DNA of 64,000 nt, from NCBI RefSeq assembly GCF_001536285.1, contig NZ_FAOZ01000007.1:384225-448224 (forward strand). The letters run 5' to 3'. This DNA comes from Parafrankia irregularis (GTDB lineage: Bacteria; Actinomycetota; Actinomycetes; Frankiales; Frankiaceae). Under the pieces are notes generated by a model, which saw only the letters and a program-made list of their open reading frames with translations, was not told the origin of the DNA and did no database searches. Each line of letters opens with the position of its first letter. The first letter of the stretch is position 1. The position numbers and the translations under genes are program-made. Shown here in pieces: positions 35,678 through 43,924 of the stretch.

Positions 35678-37384
35678 CTAGCGCGGGATGTTGCCGGGCA
35701 GTTCCATCATCCGCTGGAGCAGGCGGGCCAGGAAGACCGTGTGCTGGTGCAGCAGCGCGCGGTCAAGCTTGTCGAGGTTGCCGCCCGGGGTGACCTGCAG
35801 CAGGTACGCCGGGCCGGTGATCATCGCGATGGTGGGGATGCCCAGCCGGTAGGCGAAGGTGCCCTCCCCGTACAGGCCGTTCTGGAAGGGCTTCTGGATA
35901 CCGGCGCGGGTCAGGCCGCTGGTGCGGACCTCGTCCTGCGCCAGGGTGCGCAGCGTGTCGCTGTTGCCGACGGCGACCGCGACCGGTTCGGTGCGCCCGG
36001 TCGCCCGGTAGGGGCCGGTGCCGCCCTGGTCGTCCCAGCCGAGGGTGCCCAGGTGCTCGGCGACGAGCGCCATCTCCACCCCGCCGGTGATCTCGGGGTG
36101 GGCCCGCAGCCAGGCATCGGGCTTGACGGTGGCGCCGTCGGCGGTCATGTGGTTCGGCGAGAACATGAACAGCAGGTCACGGGACCGCGTGCTGGCCGGG
36201 AAGCGGCTGAAGTACTCGGCCAGCGCGCACAGCGCGGGTCCGCCGTTCTCCTCGACGGCGTTCTGCCCGTCGGTGTGGGTCGCGACGAGGACGGTGCCCG
36301 CCCGGACGCCGGGCGGTCCGGTGCCCGGCAGCCGGGCGAGCAGGTAGTCCACCGTGGTCTCGCGCCGGTCCGCCGTCAGCACGAGCGTGGCCCGGGCGGG
36401 GCCGCGGGCCAGCAGCGCGCGCAGCCGGGCGCCGGACTCCCGGTCCAGCCGCAGGGCCGGCAGCCCGGCGTGCTCCTGCTGGTGCGGGGTGTACTGGCCG
36501 GCGGCCAGCGCCGGGCTCTGATCAGAGACCTCGATCATGGCGACGGCGCCGTGGGCACGGGCGGTGGCCAGGTCGGGGGCGGGTGGCACCCCCAGCCAGA
36601 CGCGGGAGTAGTCCTCCTGTGCGAACTCGGCGCGGGCGGTGGGGGGATGCACCGTGTAGGCGAGATCGGTGAGCACCGAGGCGTGCAGCCGCGCGATCGG
36701 TGCGTCGACGACGACCACCGCCCCGGTGAGCGGCCCCGCCGCGCCGCCACCAGCTCCCGCAGCGGCACCGGCACCCGCGGAGGCACCGGCGGCGGCCTGG
36801 TAGGCCGCCTCGTCACCGGGGCCCAGGTCGACCACGGGGCCGGTCACTCCGGCCGGCCCGGTCTCACCGGAGCGCGGCCGGTAGGAGGCGACCGGAAGAG
36901 TCCAGGCGGTGCCGCCTGCATCCCTCACCTGCAGTGACCATCGCCCGGCCAGCCACTGCGCGAGCCGGGTCGGATGACGGGTCACGGTGAGGCCGTAGCC
37001 GCGCAGCTGGCGCTCGAGGTCGTCGATGTGGCCGCGGTGCGCCGCCGACCCGGTGTGCCGGGGCCCCACCGCGGTCATCCGGTCGACCCAGCTCCACAGC
37101 GTGTCGGCGTCGACGAGGTCCTGCGCGGTGACCGGCCCGGGCGTGCCGGTGGCGAACGGCCGCCGCACCGCGCCCGCGCCTGTCACGGCGCGCCCGCCGC
37201 CGCCGGCTCCGGCGGCATCGCCCGCGGTGCCGGACCCGTCACAGCCGGCGGCCAGGGTCCCCGCGACGGCGGTGAACGCGCCGGACGCCGTCAGTCGCAG
37301 GGTCGTGTCCAGAAAGCGCCGGCGGCTCGTCGCCGGCGGTTCGTCGCCTGCCGTCACGGATCTGATCGTGACACGGGCGGCCAC
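35678..37384 (-). CDS. M28-family aminopeptidase with Tat signal and lipobox
   Basis: 568 residues (GTG; GTG 37357 is a shorter alternative). The N-terminus contains the twin-arginine motif TSRRRFLDTTLR, followed by hydrophobic residues and AGTLAAGC, a Tat-exported lipoprotein signature. A PA-like insert is present around residues 170-330 (low-complexity Ala/Gly stretch 200-220). The M28 metal site is at ATHTDGQNAVEENGGPALC (His-x-Asp, then Glu-Glu), NHMTADGATVKPDAWL and the His of LVAEHLG. The His-x-Asp and Glu-Glu pairs look intact. Convergent with the EAL gene. Confidence 0.75.
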   Translation of the reverse strand: MAARVTIRSVTAGDEPPATSRRRFLDTTLRLTASGAFTAVAGTLAAGCDGSGTAGDAAGAGGGGRAVTGAGAVRRPFATGTPGPVTAQDLVDADTLWSWVDRMTAVGPRHTGSAAHRGHIDDLERQLRGYGLTVTRHPTRLAQWLAGRWSLQVRDAGGTAWTLPVASYRPRSGETGPAGVTGPVVDLGPGDEAAYQAAAGASAGAGAAAGAGGGAAGPLTGAVVVVDAPIARLHASVLTDLAYTVHPPTARAEFAQEDYSRVWLGVPPAPDLATARAHGAVAMIEVSDQSPALAAGQYTPHQQEHAGLPALRLDRESGARLRALLARGPARATLVLTADRRETTVDYLLARLPGTGPPGVRAGTVLVATHTDGQNAVEENGGPALCALAEYFSRFPASTRSRDLLFMFSPNHMTADGATVKPDAWLRAHPEITGGVEMALVAEHLGTLGWDDQGGTGPYRATGRTEPVAVAVGNSDTLRTLAQDEVRTSGLTRAGIQKPFQNGLYGEGTFAYRLGIPTIAMITGPAYLLQVTPGGNLDKLDRALLHQHTVFLARLLQRMMELPGNIPR

Positions 37385-37414
37385 GCAGCGCCCTCAGGAT
37401 CGCACCGAAAGTGC

Positions 37415-38020
37415 TCAGGAGGGCGGGTGGGGCGCGGCCGGGCGCATGAGGTCACCGACCGCGGCGCGGACCATGACGCCGAGGTCCTCGTCGCCGACCC
37501 CGGCGAACACCTCGCTGCCGAGCAGGAAGCCTCCGACGATCGCGCCCAGGGCGCAGGCCAGCCGCACCCGCCGCTCGATCGGCACCTCGTCGTTGGAAAG
37601 CAGCCGCAGGAGCCGCTCCTGCAGATCGGAGTGGCTCCCGCCCTGGCCGTGGTGGTCGGGTAGCCGGTCGAGCGCATGGTGGTTGCGCATGTGGAACAGG
37701 AACAGCGTCCGGTTGGCGAGCATGGCGCCGACGATCAGGTCCAGCGCCGCGGGCCACCGGTCGGGGCTGGCGAGGTCGGCCTCCAGGTCCTCGAAGCCGG
37801 CCCGCCCCAGCTCGTGCAGCCGCAGGTGCAGTGCCAGCAGGATGTCGTCCTTGCTGGCGAAGTGGTAGTACAGCGCGGCCTTGGTGATGTTCAGCCGCTG
37901 CGCGATCTCACGCAGCGAAACCGCCTCGTAGCCGGAGTGCGTGAACAGCTCGAGAGCGACGTCGAGGATCCGTTCCCGGGTGCTCTTCTCCCCTGCTGCC
38001 GGCGCGGGGGGTCTGGGCAT
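37415..38020 (-). CDS. TetR-family repressor
   Basis: 201 residues. N-terminal HTH (about residues 13-60): [52 protein letters not shown], the canonical TetR signature. The C-terminal ligand-binding helices carry [20 protein letters not shown]. It lies divergent from the drrAB-type exporter with two tandem operator-like sites between them, so it almost certainly represses the exporter. Confidence 0.92.
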   Translation of the reverse strand: MPRPPAPAAGEKSTRERILDVALELFTHSGYEAVSLREIAQRLNITKAALYYHFASKDDILLALHLRLHELGRAGFEDLEADLASPDRWPAALDLIVGAMLANRTLFLFHMRNHHALDRLPDHHGQGGSHSDLQERLLRLLSNDEVPIERRVRLACALGAIVGGFLLGSEVFAGVGDEDLGVMVRAAVGDLMRPAAPHPPS

Positions 38021-38055
38021 GATCCCAACCTACTTGACGTGGCGACCCGATGTTG

Positions 38056-38101
38056 CTTACCTTGCGGCAAGTAAGTTTAATCTTACCTGTCGGCAAGTTA
38101 T
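38056..38101. promoter_or_regulatory. tandem TetR operator sites between tetR and the exporter
   Basis: Two similar 20-nt sites start 26 nt apart: CTTACCTTGCGGCAAGTAAG (38056-38075), an almost perfect palindrome, and CTTACCTGTCGGCAAGTTAT (38082-38101), a weaker half-matching copy. They lie in the 103-nt divergent intergenic region; the second abuts a TTGACG (-35-like) reading to the exporter. Confidence 0.8.
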
Positions 38102-38123
38102 TGACGAGTCGGGGGCGACCCAC

Positions 38124-39152
38124 GTGGACCAGACGATGATCGAGGCCACCGGCCTCACGAAACGCTACGGCGACACCCAGGCCCTGGCCGGGGTCGACCT
38201 GCACGTCCCCGCGGGGACGATCCTCGGCGTGCTCGGCCCGAACGGGGCGGGCAAGAGCACCGCGGTGCGCATCCTGACCACGCTGGCCCGTCCAGACACC
38301 GGCCGGGCCAGCGTGGCCGGGTTCGATGTGGTGGCCCAGGCGGGCGAGGTGCGGCGCCGCATCGGGGTGACCGCCCAGGACGCCACCCTCGACGAGGCGC
38401 TGACCGGCCGGCAGAACCTGCGGATGATCGCCGAGCTCAGCGGCCTGCGCTCGCGGGCCGCCGCCGACCGCGCCGGCGAGCTGCTGGCACGGTTCGAGCT
38501 GACCGACGCCGCCGACCGCGTGCTCAGGGGCTACTCGGGCGGCATGCGCCGCCGCCTCGACCTGGCCGCGAGCCTGGTGGCGCGCCCGGCGGTGCTGTTC
38601 CTCGACGAGCCGACCACCGGCCTGGACCCGGCCAGCCGGGCGCGGATGTGGGAGGTCGTGCGCGACCTGGTGGCCGCGGGTACGACGATCCTGCTGACGA
38701 CGCAGTACCTGGAGGAGGCCGACGCGCTCGCCGACCACATCGTCGTGATCGACCACGGGCGGGTCGTCGCCCGCGGCACCGCCGACGAGCTCAAGACCAC
38801 GATCGGCGGCCACCGTCTGGAGATCACCCTCTCCGCCGCCCATGCCGGCGCGGCGGCGGCGCTGCACCCCCTCGTCGAGGGCCGCGTCGACATCGACGAG
38901 GGCGGGCGGCGGCTGCGCGCGGCGGTGCGCGGCGGGGAGGGCGTGGCGACCGCGGTCATCAGGGCCCTGGACGGCGTCGGGGCGCTGGTCGATGACGTCG
39001 TCGTGCACGCACCGTCCCTCGACGACGTGTTCTTCGCGCTCACCGGCGCCCCGGACGCCGCCGCCGAGCGCGGTTCGAACGGCCGTCCCGGCAACCATCC
39101 CGACAGCCGTCCCGACGACGTCCGCGCCACGAGCCCGGTAGGAGTGGCCTGA
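38124..39152 (+). CDS. DrrA-type ABC exporter ATP-binding protein
   Basis: 342 residues from GTG 38124, with GGGGG 8 nt upstream; an ATG at 38136 is an alternative. Walker A GPNGAGKSTA, Q-loop TAQDATLDEALTG, signature YSGGMRRRLDLA, Walker B AVLFLDEPTTGLD and TTQYLEEADALAD, with Gln in place of H-loop His as usual in DrrA-like exporters. C-terminal accessory domain follows (LHPLVEGRVDIDEGGRRL). The partner permease overlaps the stop. Probably a drug or lipid exporter. Confidence 0.92.
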   Translation: MDQTMIEATGLTKRYGDTQALAGVDLHVPAGTILGVLGPNGAGKSTAVRILTTLARPDTGRASVAGFDVVAQAGEVRRRIGVTAQDATLDEALTGRQNLRMIAELSGLRSRAAADRAGELLARFELTDAADRVLRGYSGGMRRRLDLAASLVARPAVLFLDEPTTGLDPASRARMWEVVRDLVAAGTTILLTTQYLEEADALADHIVVIDHGRVVARGTADELKTTIGGHRLEITLSAAHAGAAAALHPLVEGRVDIDEGGRRLRAAVRGGEGVATAVIRALDGVGALVDDVVVHAPSLDDVFFALTGAPDAAAERGSNGRPGNHPDSRPDDVRATSPVGVA

Positions 39153-40012
39153 TGTCCGAGCTCACGATCACCACGGGCGGCCCGGTGGGGGCCCTCGCCG
39201 CGCCGGCGCGGACCGGCGCCGTCAGCCGGGCGGTGCGCAACGTCGTCGTGCTCACCCGGCGCAACCTGGTGCACATCGCCCGCGAGCCGCTGCAGCTGTC
39301 CGACATCACCGTGCAGCCGGTGCTGTTCACCCTGCTGTTCGTCTACGTCCTCGGCGGCGGGGTGAGCGTCACCGGCGGCGACTACAAGGACTTCGCGATC
39401 CCCGGGCTGGTCGCGCTCAACCTCACCACCTCGGCGATGGGTACCGCGGTCGGGCTGAGCAACGACCTGCGCACCGGCGCGGTCAACCGGTTCCGGACCC
39501 TGCCGATGTGGCGGGCCGCAGTCCTGGTCAGCCGTTCGCTGTCGGACGTGCTCGCGGCCGCGGTCTGCATGTCGATCGTGCTGCTGACGGGCCTCGCGAT
39601 CGGCTGGCGGCCGGAGACCTCGGTTGCCGGGTTCGTCGGCGCGCTCGCGATCCCGTTGCTGTTCAGCTACGCGCTGGCCTGGGGCACGGCCTGTCTGGGC
39701 ATGGTCAGCGAGGGGCCGGAGAGCGCCCAGTCGATCGCGCTGGTGCTGCTGTTCCCGCTGGCGATCGTGTCGAACGCGATGGTGCCGACCGCGGGCATGC
39801 CGGGCGTGGTGCGGGCGATCGCCGAATGGAACCCGGTCAGCGCGGTGACCGCGGCGGCCCGGGACCTGTTCGGCAACCCGAACCCGTCCGCGGCCTCCCA
39901 CGCCTGGCCCATGCAGCATCCGGTCCTGGCCGCGGTGCTCTGGTCGGTGGCCATCGTGGCGGTGTGCGCGCCGCTGGCGGTCGCCCTCTACCGGCGTCGC
40001 ACCACCGACTGA
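39152..40012 (+). CDS. DrrB-type ABC-2 permease
   Basis: 286 residues, ATG overlapping the ATPase stop by one base. Six hydrophobic helices; the ABC-2 landmarks are VLTRRNLVHIAREPLQLSDI, FVYVLGGGVSVTGGDYKDF, LSNDLRTGAVNRFRTLPMWR and FPLAIVSNAMVPTAGMPGVV. Forms the exporter with the ATPase above and is likely repressed by the adjacent TetR. Confidence 0.92.
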   Translation: MSELTITTGGPVGALAAPARTGAVSRAVRNVVVLTRRNLVHIAREPLQLSDITVQPVLFTLLFVYVLGGGVSVTGGDYKDFAIPGLVALNLTTSAMGTAVGLSNDLRTGAVNRFRTLPMWRAAVLVSRSLSDVLAAAVCMSIVLLTGLAIGWRPETSVAGFVGALAIPLLFSYALAWGTACLGMVSEGPESAQSIALVLLFPLAIVSNAMVPTAGMPGVVRAIAEWNPVSAVTAAARDLFGNPNPSAASHAWPMQHPVLAAVLWSVAIVAVCAPLAVALYRRRTTD

Positions 40013-40068
40013 CACTCGCACCGCCGACGGACAACCCTCCGGAGCGGACCGGGACGACAGAGATCGAA

Positions 40069-40119
40069 TTGGCGTCAACTTTGAGTTGACGCCAATCGAT
40101 CGTCAACCTAGAGTTGACG
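40069..40119 (+). promoter_or_regulatory. leaderless promoter with two palindromic operators
   Basis: Site 1 (40069-40095) is a perfect palindrome with 12-nt arms TTGGCGTCAACT around TTG. Site 2 (40101-40119) repeats the core CGTCAAC N5 GTTGACG, whose starts in sites 1 and 2 are 28 nt apart. TTGACG (40086-40091), 17 nt, TAGAGT (40109-40114) form a promoter; the downstream ATG at 40122 would be at the transcript start. Confidence 0.85.
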
Positions 40120-40121
40120 CC

Positions 40122-40901
40122 ATGACAGACATCGACCCGACCACCCTCAGTAACAGCGTCCGCCTCGACGACCTGATCGCCGCGATCAAGAAGACACACG
40201 CCGACGCCCTCGAGCAGCTGTCCGGTGCCGTGCTGGTCGCCGACCACCTCGGCGACGTGGCCGACCACCTCATCGGCCACTTCGTCGACCAGGCCCGCCG
40301 TTCCGGCGCCTCCTGGACGGAGATCGGCCGCAGCATGGGCGTCACCAAGCAGGCCGCGCAGAAGCGGTTCGTCCCCAAGGAGCCCGGCGAGCCGGAAAGC
40401 CTCGACCCGGCACAGGGCTTCGGCCGCTACACGCAACGGGCCCGCAACGCCGTGGTCGCCGCGCAGAACGAGGCGCGGGCCGCCGGCAACGCCGAGATCG
40501 CCGCGGAGCATCTGCTGCTCGGCCTGCTCGCCGACCCCGCCGGGCTCGGCGCCGCCGCGATCGTCGCCCAGGGCGCCCCCCTCGCCGCCGTGCGCGAGGC
40601 CGCGACCGCGAACCTGGCGCCACCCGTCGCGCCGGTACCCGACCTCATCCCCTTCGACGGGCGCGCGAAGAAGGCGCTCGAGCTGACCTTCCGCGAGGCT
40701 CTGCGGCTGGGTCACAACTACGTCGGCACCGAGCACATCCTGCTCGCGCTGCTGGAGCTGGAGGACGGCACCGGCCCACTGACGTCACTGGGAGTCACCA
40801 AGCCGGGTGCGGAGGGCCACCTCCGCCGGCTGCTCGCCCTCGCCGCCGGCGGCACGACCGCCACCGCCACGCCGGATCCCGCACCGGAGGCACGCGCCTG
40901 A
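40122..40901 (+). CDS. HTH-Clp_N domain regulator
   Basis: 259 residues. Residues about 12-80 carry an HTH: LIAAIKKTHADALEQLSGAV then SWTEIGRSMGVTKQAAQKRF, where IGRSMGVTKQAAQKRF is the recognition helix. Residues about 95-250 form a double Clp_N domain (FGRYTQRARNAVVAAQNEAR, AEHLLLGLL; ALELTFREALRLGHNYVGTE, HILLALLEL). HTH fused to Clp_N without an ATPase suggests a transcription factor whose Clp_N domain reads proteolysis state or substrate. Operator palindromes immediately upstream imply autorepression. Confidence 0.85.
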   Translation: MTDIDPTTLSNSVRLDDLIAAIKKTHADALEQLSGAVLVADHLGDVADHLIGHFVDQARRSGASWTEIGRSMGVTKQAAQKRFVPKEPGEPESLDPAQGFGRYTQRARNAVVAAQNEARAAGNAEIAAEHLLLGLLADPAGLGAAAIVAQGAPLAAVREAATANLAPPVAPVPDLIPFDGRAKKALELTFREALRLGHNYVGTEHILLALLELEDGTGPLTSLGVTKPGAEGHLRRLLALAAGGTTATATPDPAPEARA

Positions 40902-40915
40902 GACCTGCGCCGCCA

Positions 40916-40950
40916 ACACGCGGCATACCGAACATTTAAACAAGCTGAAT
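40916..40950 (+). promoter_or_regulatory. conserved upstream motif of first RCC1 gene
   Basis: Motif ACACGCGGCATA + CGAACATTTAAACAAGCTG is AT-rich for this genome and conserved in both units 113 nt upstream of the start codons. It probably contains the promoter or a regulator site. Confidence 0.5.
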
Positions 40951-41028
40951 AGTCGAACAGATTGCGCAACTACTCTCCGTGTTCGTCGGGGGCTCGAGGA
41001 TGACACCCACCAGTGCGGAGGCGCGCAG

Positions 41029-42261
41029 ATGCCAAGTCGACAGCGGCGGATCGGAACCTGGGCGGTGATGCTGGCCGCAGCCGGCACGGTGGCACTGCCC
41101 GCGGCGGCGAGCGCAGCACCCACCACGAGCGAGCTGCCCGGGGCGGAGTACGCGTTCGCGCCCCCGTCGTACGCGGCCCGGGCCTGGGGGCACAACACCT
41201 TCGGGCAGCTGGGCAACGGCACCACCGGCGCGGCCAGCTTCAGCCCCGTGCCGGTCACCGACCTCACCGGCCTGGACGACGTCCGCGCCATCGCGGGCGG
41301 GTCCGGCTCCGGGTTCGCGCTCAACGGCGACGGCACCGTCTGGGCCTGGGGCCTCAACAACGTCGGCCAGCTCGGCAACGGCACCGTCATCAACAGCAAC
41401 GTGCCCGTCCAGGTCGCTGGCCTGGACGACATCCGCGCCATCGCCGCCGGGAGCAACGGCAACGGCTACGCGCTGCGCAGCGACGGCACCGTCTGGGCCT
41501 GGGGCGACAACTCCGCCGGCCAGCTCGGCATCAACCAGGCCATCGCCAGCAGCACTGTCCCCGTCCAGGTGCTGGGCCTGACCGGCATCCGTGCCATCGC
41601 CTCGGACGGCGGCGCGGCCTACGCGCTGCGCCGCGACGGCAGCGTGTGGGCCTGGGGCCTCAACACCTTCGGCCAGCTCGGCGTCGGCACCACCACACCC
41701 AGCCCACTGCCGATCCAGCTCCTCGGCCTCAGCGGCATCCGGGCCATCGCCGCCCGCGACAACAGCGCCTACGCGCTGCGCAGCGACGGCACCGTCTGGG
41801 CCTGGGGCGAGAACGGCGTCGGCCAGCTCGGCAACGGCACCAACGCCACCAGCCTGGTGCCCACGCCCGTCCTCAACCTGGCCAAGATCCGCCGCATCGC
41901 CGCCGGCGTCGACAGCGCCTACGCCCTGGACGAGACAGGCACCGTCTGGGCCTGGGGCGGCAACACCCTCGGCCAGCTCGGCAACGGCTCCAACGCCCCC
42001 AGCTCGCTGCCCATCCCCGTCACCGGGCAGACCGGCCTCGTTGGCGCCGTCGCCATCGCCGCCGGCGCCAACAGCGCCTACGCCCTGCGCTGGGACGGCA
42101 CCGCCTTCGCCTGGGGCAACAACGGCCTCGGCCAGCTCGGCAACGGCAACGCCGCCGTGCCCAGCAGCACCACCCCGCTGCCGATCCCGGGCCTGCAGGA
42201 CGTCCGGGCCATCGCGGGCGGCCTCTTCGACGGCTACGCCATCGTCGGCGCCGGGTTCTAG
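41029..42261 (+). CDS. secreted RCC1-type beta-propeller protein (copy 1)
   Basis: 410 residues from ATG 41029 (GGAGG 7 nt upstream). Signal peptide GTWAVMLAAAGTVALPAAAS, cleaved near residue 30. Seven RCC1-like repeats follow, each about 50 residues with the signature WAWG-x-N-x-x-GQLGNGT (first at about residue 53, last FAWGNNGLGQLGNGNAA) and DGTVWAWG between blades, giving a seven-bladed propeller. No membrane anchor, so it is exported. RCC1 folds in bacteria bind proteins or surface ligands. 80-90% like the second copy by inspection. Repeats share a GITAIAAG pattern (DIRAIAAG). Confidence 0.88.
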   Translation: MPSRQRRIGTWAVMLAAAGTVALPAAASAAPTTSELPGAEYAFAPPSYAARAWGHNTFGQLGNGTTGAASFSPVPVTDLTGLDDVRAIAGGSGSGFALNGDGTVWAWGLNNVGQLGNGTVINSNVPVQVAGLDDIRAIAAGSNGNGYALRSDGTVWAWGDNSAGQLGINQAIASSTVPVQVLGLTGIRAIASDGGAAYALRRDGSVWAWGLNTFGQLGVGTTTPSPLPIQLLGLSGIRAIAARDNSAYALRSDGTVWAWGENGVGQLGNGTNATSLVPTPVLNLAKIRRIAAGVDSAYALDETGTVWAWGGNTLGQLGNGSNAPSSLPIPVTGQTGLVGAVAIAAGANSAYALRWDGTAFAWGNNGLGQLGNGNAAVPSSTTPLPIPGLQDVRAIAGGLFDGYAIVGAGF

Positions 42262-42310
42262 CCCACCGTCAACCACAGCCGCACAGCTCGCCCGCGCGTA
42301 CAGCCGGCGG

Positions 42311-42341
42311 GGCCGAGGTGGCCCGGGACGTCACCTCGGCC
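42311..42341 (+). terminator. hairpin downstream of first RCC1 gene
   Basis: GGCCGAGGTGGC (42311-42322), loop CCGGGAC-like, GTCACCTCGGCC (42330-42341); one G-T pair. Fifty nt after the stop. No T run follows, typical for GC-rich actinobacterial hairpins. Confidence 0.6.
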
Positions 42342-42357
42342 CCGGTTCCGGCCGTCG

Positions 42358-42392
42358 ACACGCGGCATAGCGAACATTTAAACAAGCTGGAT
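42358..42392 (+). promoter_or_regulatory. conserved upstream motif of second RCC1 gene
   Basis: Same AT-rich motif as at 40916, 113 nt upstream of the start codon; differs at few positions. Confidence 0.5.
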
Positions 42393-42470
42393 GACTGAAC
42401 AGGTCACGCGACTACTGTCCGTGTCCGCCGGGTGCTCATAGTGACGCCCGCCGGGTACGGAGGAGCGGAG

Positions 42471-43712
42471 ATGCCCAGTCAACAGCGGCGAATCGGAACA
42501 TGGGCGGTGGTGCTGGCCGCGGCCGGCGCGGTGGCACTGCCCACCGCCGCCAGCGCAGCACCCAAGCCGGACGGCCCCTCCGCCGAGGCGGAGTACGCGT
42601 TCGCGCCACCGACCTACACGGCCCGCGCCTGGGGCCTCAACGACGCCGGCCAGCTCGGCAACGGCACCACCAGCCCCACTCCCAGCTTCAGCCCCGTGCC
42701 GGTCACCGACCTCACCGGCCTCGACGACGTCCGCGCCATCGCGGGCGGCTACGGCTCCGGGTACGCGCTCAACAGCGACGGCACCGTCTGGGCCTGGGGC
42801 CTCAACACCCTCGGCCAGCTCGGCAACGGCACCGTCATCAACAGCAACGTGCCCGTCCAGGTCGCCGGCCTGGACGACATCCGCGCCATCGCCGCCGGAA
42901 CCGACGGCAACGGCTACGCGCTGCGCCGTGACGGCACCGTCTGGGCCTGGGGCGTCAACACCCTCGGTCAGCTCGGCAACGGCCAGCCGATCGCCAGCAG
43001 CACGATCCCCGTCCAGGTCGTCGGCCTGACCGGCATCCGCGCCATCGCCGCCGACGGCAGCACCGCCTACGCGCTGCGCCGCGACGGGAGCGTGTGGGCC
43101 TGGGGTTCCAACGGCGCCGGCCAGCTCGGCACCGGCCAGCCCATCGCCAGCAGCCCGCTGCCGATCCAGATCGTCGCCCTCAGCGACATCCGCGCGATCA
43201 CCGCCCGCAACGCCAGCGCCTACGCGCTGCGCCGCGACGGCACAGTCTGGGCCTGGGGTGACAACCCATCGGGCGAGCTCGGCAACGGCACCCTCACCCC
43301 CAGCCTGACACCCGGGCCCGTCCTCAACCTGACCAAGATCCGCCGCATCGCCGCCGGCGCCGGCGTCGCCTACGCCCTGGACGAGACAGGAACCGTCTGG
43401 GCCTGGGGCGCCAACGCCGTCGGCCAGCTCGGCAACGGCACCCTCACCCCCAGCCTGCTCCCCGTCCCCGTCACCGGGGAGACCGGTCTCGTCGGCGCCG
43501 TCGCCATCGCCGCCGGCGCCAGCACCGTCTACGCCCTGCGCTGGGACGGCACCGCCTTCGCCTGGGGCGTCAACAACGTCGGCCAGCTCGGCAACGGCAA
43601 CCCCTCGGTGCCCCAGAGCTCCGTACCGCTCCCGATCCCCGGCCTGGGCGACGTCCGGGCCATCACCGGTGGCCTCTTCGACGGCTACGCCATCGTCAGC
43701 AGCGGGTTCTAG
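42471..43712 (+). CDS. secreted RCC1-type beta-propeller protein (copy 2)
   Basis: 413 residues from ATG 42471, GGAGG upstream. Signal peptide GTWAVVLAAAGAVALPTAAS; then seven RCC1-like repeats (WGLNDAGQLGNGTTSP, WGLNTLGQLGNGT, WGVNTLGQLGNGQ, WGSNGAGQLGTGQ, WGDNPSGELGNGT, WGANAVGQLGNGT, WGVNNVGQLGNGN). In blade five GQLGN is changed to GELGN. Divergence from copy 1 is concentrated in loops of blades 3-5. Probably exported and folded as a beta propeller. Confidence 0.88.
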   Translation: MPSQQRRIGTWAVVLAAAGAVALPTAASAAPKPDGPSAEAEYAFAPPTYTARAWGLNDAGQLGNGTTSPTPSFSPVPVTDLTGLDDVRAIAGGYGSGYALNSDGTVWAWGLNTLGQLGNGTVINSNVPVQVAGLDDIRAIAAGTDGNGYALRRDGTVWAWGVNTLGQLGNGQPIASSTIPVQVVGLTGIRAIAADGSTAYALRRDGSVWAWGSNGAGQLGTGQPIASSPLPIQIVALSDIRAITARNASAYALRRDGTVWAWGDNPSGELGNGTLTPSLTPGPVLNLTKIRRIAAGAGVAYALDETGTVWAWGANAVGQLGNGTLTPSLLPVPVTGETGLVGAVAIAAGASTVYALRWDGTAFAWGVNNVGQLGNGNPSVPQSSVPLPIPGLGDVRAITGGLFDGYAIVSSGF

Positions 43713-43766
43713 GACACGAACAGGCACGACCGGAACACAACCGCACAGTCGCACCACATCAGCCGG

Positions 43767-43803
43767 CGCGGCCGAGGTGACCCGGGACGTCACCTCGGCC
43801 GCG
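43767..43803 (+). terminator. hairpin downstream of second RCC1 gene
   Basis: A 15-bp perfect stem, core GGCCGAGGTGAC (43770-43781) and GTCACCTCGGCC (43789-43800), loop CCGGGAC. It lies between the propeller gene and the convergent kinase gene, so it may terminate both. Confidence 0.65.
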
Positions 43804-43924
43804 GCCGTGTTCCCCCACCTGTCAACGCGGCCGACGGCCGGCGCGGCCCACCGAGTAGAGCACGCCGCGGGGTGCAGCGCGACTCGGCGTCGGGCATCCC
43901 GCAGGGTCGTGACCGCCGTGGATG

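Larger units (their letters stand above)
40916..43800 (+). repeat. 1442-nt tandem duplication of an RCC1-propeller gene with its flanks
   Basis: Two units are in direct order, offset by exactly 1442 nt at both the upstream motif (40916 and 42358) and the start codon (41029 and 42471). Each unit carries ACACGCGGCATA, CGAACATTTAAACAAGCTG, a signal-peptide propeller gene, and a hairpin with arms GGCCGAGGTG/CACCTCGGCC (42311 and 43770). Confidence 0.9.
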
